Below the pieces are notes generated by a model, which ran no database searches, was not told the DNA's origin, and worked only from the letters and a program-made list of their open reading frames with translations. DNA of 64,000 nucleotides from Jeotgalibacillus sp. R-1-5s-1 (GTDB lineage Bacteria; Bacillota; Bacilli; Bacillales; Jeotgalibacillaceae): NCBI RefSeq assembly GCF_004405105.1, contig NZ_SORW01000008.1:32959-96958 (forward strand), given 5' to 3'. A program made the translations under genes and the position numbers. This document shows positions 63,882 to 64,000 of the stretch, one piece after another; position 1 is the stretch's first letter; every line of letters begins with the position of its first letter.

Positions 63882-64000
63882 AAGAAAGTCGCTCGAGAGA
63901 GTGATGATTCATAAGAAGCACTGAACCTTGAAAACTAAACAACCAAACGTCAACGTTTAAGATTTTAAGTCTTTTTCGAATAAAAAAGACAATGAGCTTT
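63882..64000 (+). other. Leader of an rRNA operon (16S gene starts beyond the window)
   Basis: The transcribed leader contains CCTTGAAAACTAAACAACC, a sequence common around Bacillus rRNA genes, followed by AT-rich DNA ending in AATGAGCTTT. The 16S start (GAGAGTTTGATCCTGG) is not reached. Confidence 0.7.

Noticed and set aside
63882..64000. 16S rRNA gene within the window
   Set aside because: Only the leader is visible; the conserved 16S start is not present before base 64000.

Overview
The window is a stretch of a low-to-mid GC Firmicute chromosome, most likely a motile, spore-forming member of the Bacillaceae or a close relative (a Jeotgalibacillus-like genus is only a guess). The evidence is a gamma-type SASP gene with a sigma-G promoter, a PdaA cortex deacetylase, flagellar motAB with a sigma-D promoter, and a gene order closely following the Bacillus subtilis yfk-yfj-yfh-yga block, which ends in perR, ygzB, ygxA and the promoters of an rRNA operon. 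Nothing looks like a prophage, plasmid, CRISPR locus or IS element; the window is core chromosome interrupted by many copies of an unusual palindromic repeat.

Layout. 1-2.3 kb: end of a LiaS/VraS-type kinase, its regulator, a DUF1349 protein and a DinB protein. 2.3-9.7 kb: carbonic anhydrase, membrane-anchored MsrAB, a GyrI-like protein, QueF, DUF421 and YitT membrane proteins, and bacterial nitric oxide synthase. 9.7-12.5 kb: an ECF sigma/anti-sigma pair and an MreB paralogue. 12.7-24.8 kb: a chemotaxis-rich region with a BMP-family lipoprotein plus chemoreceptor operon, motAB and a second chemoreceptor, each behind a sigma-D-like promoter, interspersed with a thioesterase, an M29 aminopeptidase, a Na+/alanine symporter, a methyltransferase and a DJ-1 family stress protein. 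24.8-34.7 kb: yfkK, a second alanine symporter, yfkJ-yfkI-like-yfkH, a PfeT-type metal ATPase, an MFS transporter, an OsmC protein, the radical-SAM protein YfkAB and an SE1561-family protein. 34.8-49.6 kb: fumarase, PdaA, AlkA, RlmCD, a macro-domain/vWA pair, an aldehyde dehydrogenase, a phosphotransferase, a TIGR01777 protein, RecX, an SDR and yfhH/yfhJ/yfhP. 49.8-64 kb: mutY-fabL, sspE, ygaB/C/D/E, gsaB, a pore-domain-like membrane protein, bcp, an AbgT transporter, perR, ygzB, ygxA and tandem rrn promoters.

Genes that work together. Peroxide and metal stress: PerR has a near-consensus PerR box at its own promoter, and a weaker box lies before the PfeT-like efflux ATPase; Bcp, MsrAB and OsmC add oxidative-damage defence. 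Motility: sigma-D sites precede motAB and both chemoreceptor transcription units. Spore formation: sspE and pdaA have sigma-G-like promoters.

The most notable feature is a family of intergenic palindromes (about 16 copies or derivatives). The core is conserved, but each copy has 15-bp outer arms that differ from copy to copy while staying complementary within the copy. Some copies carry a second, nested structured module. Two copies sit on a duplicated flank yet have entirely different, self-matching arms, which suggests concerted rewriting of the arms.
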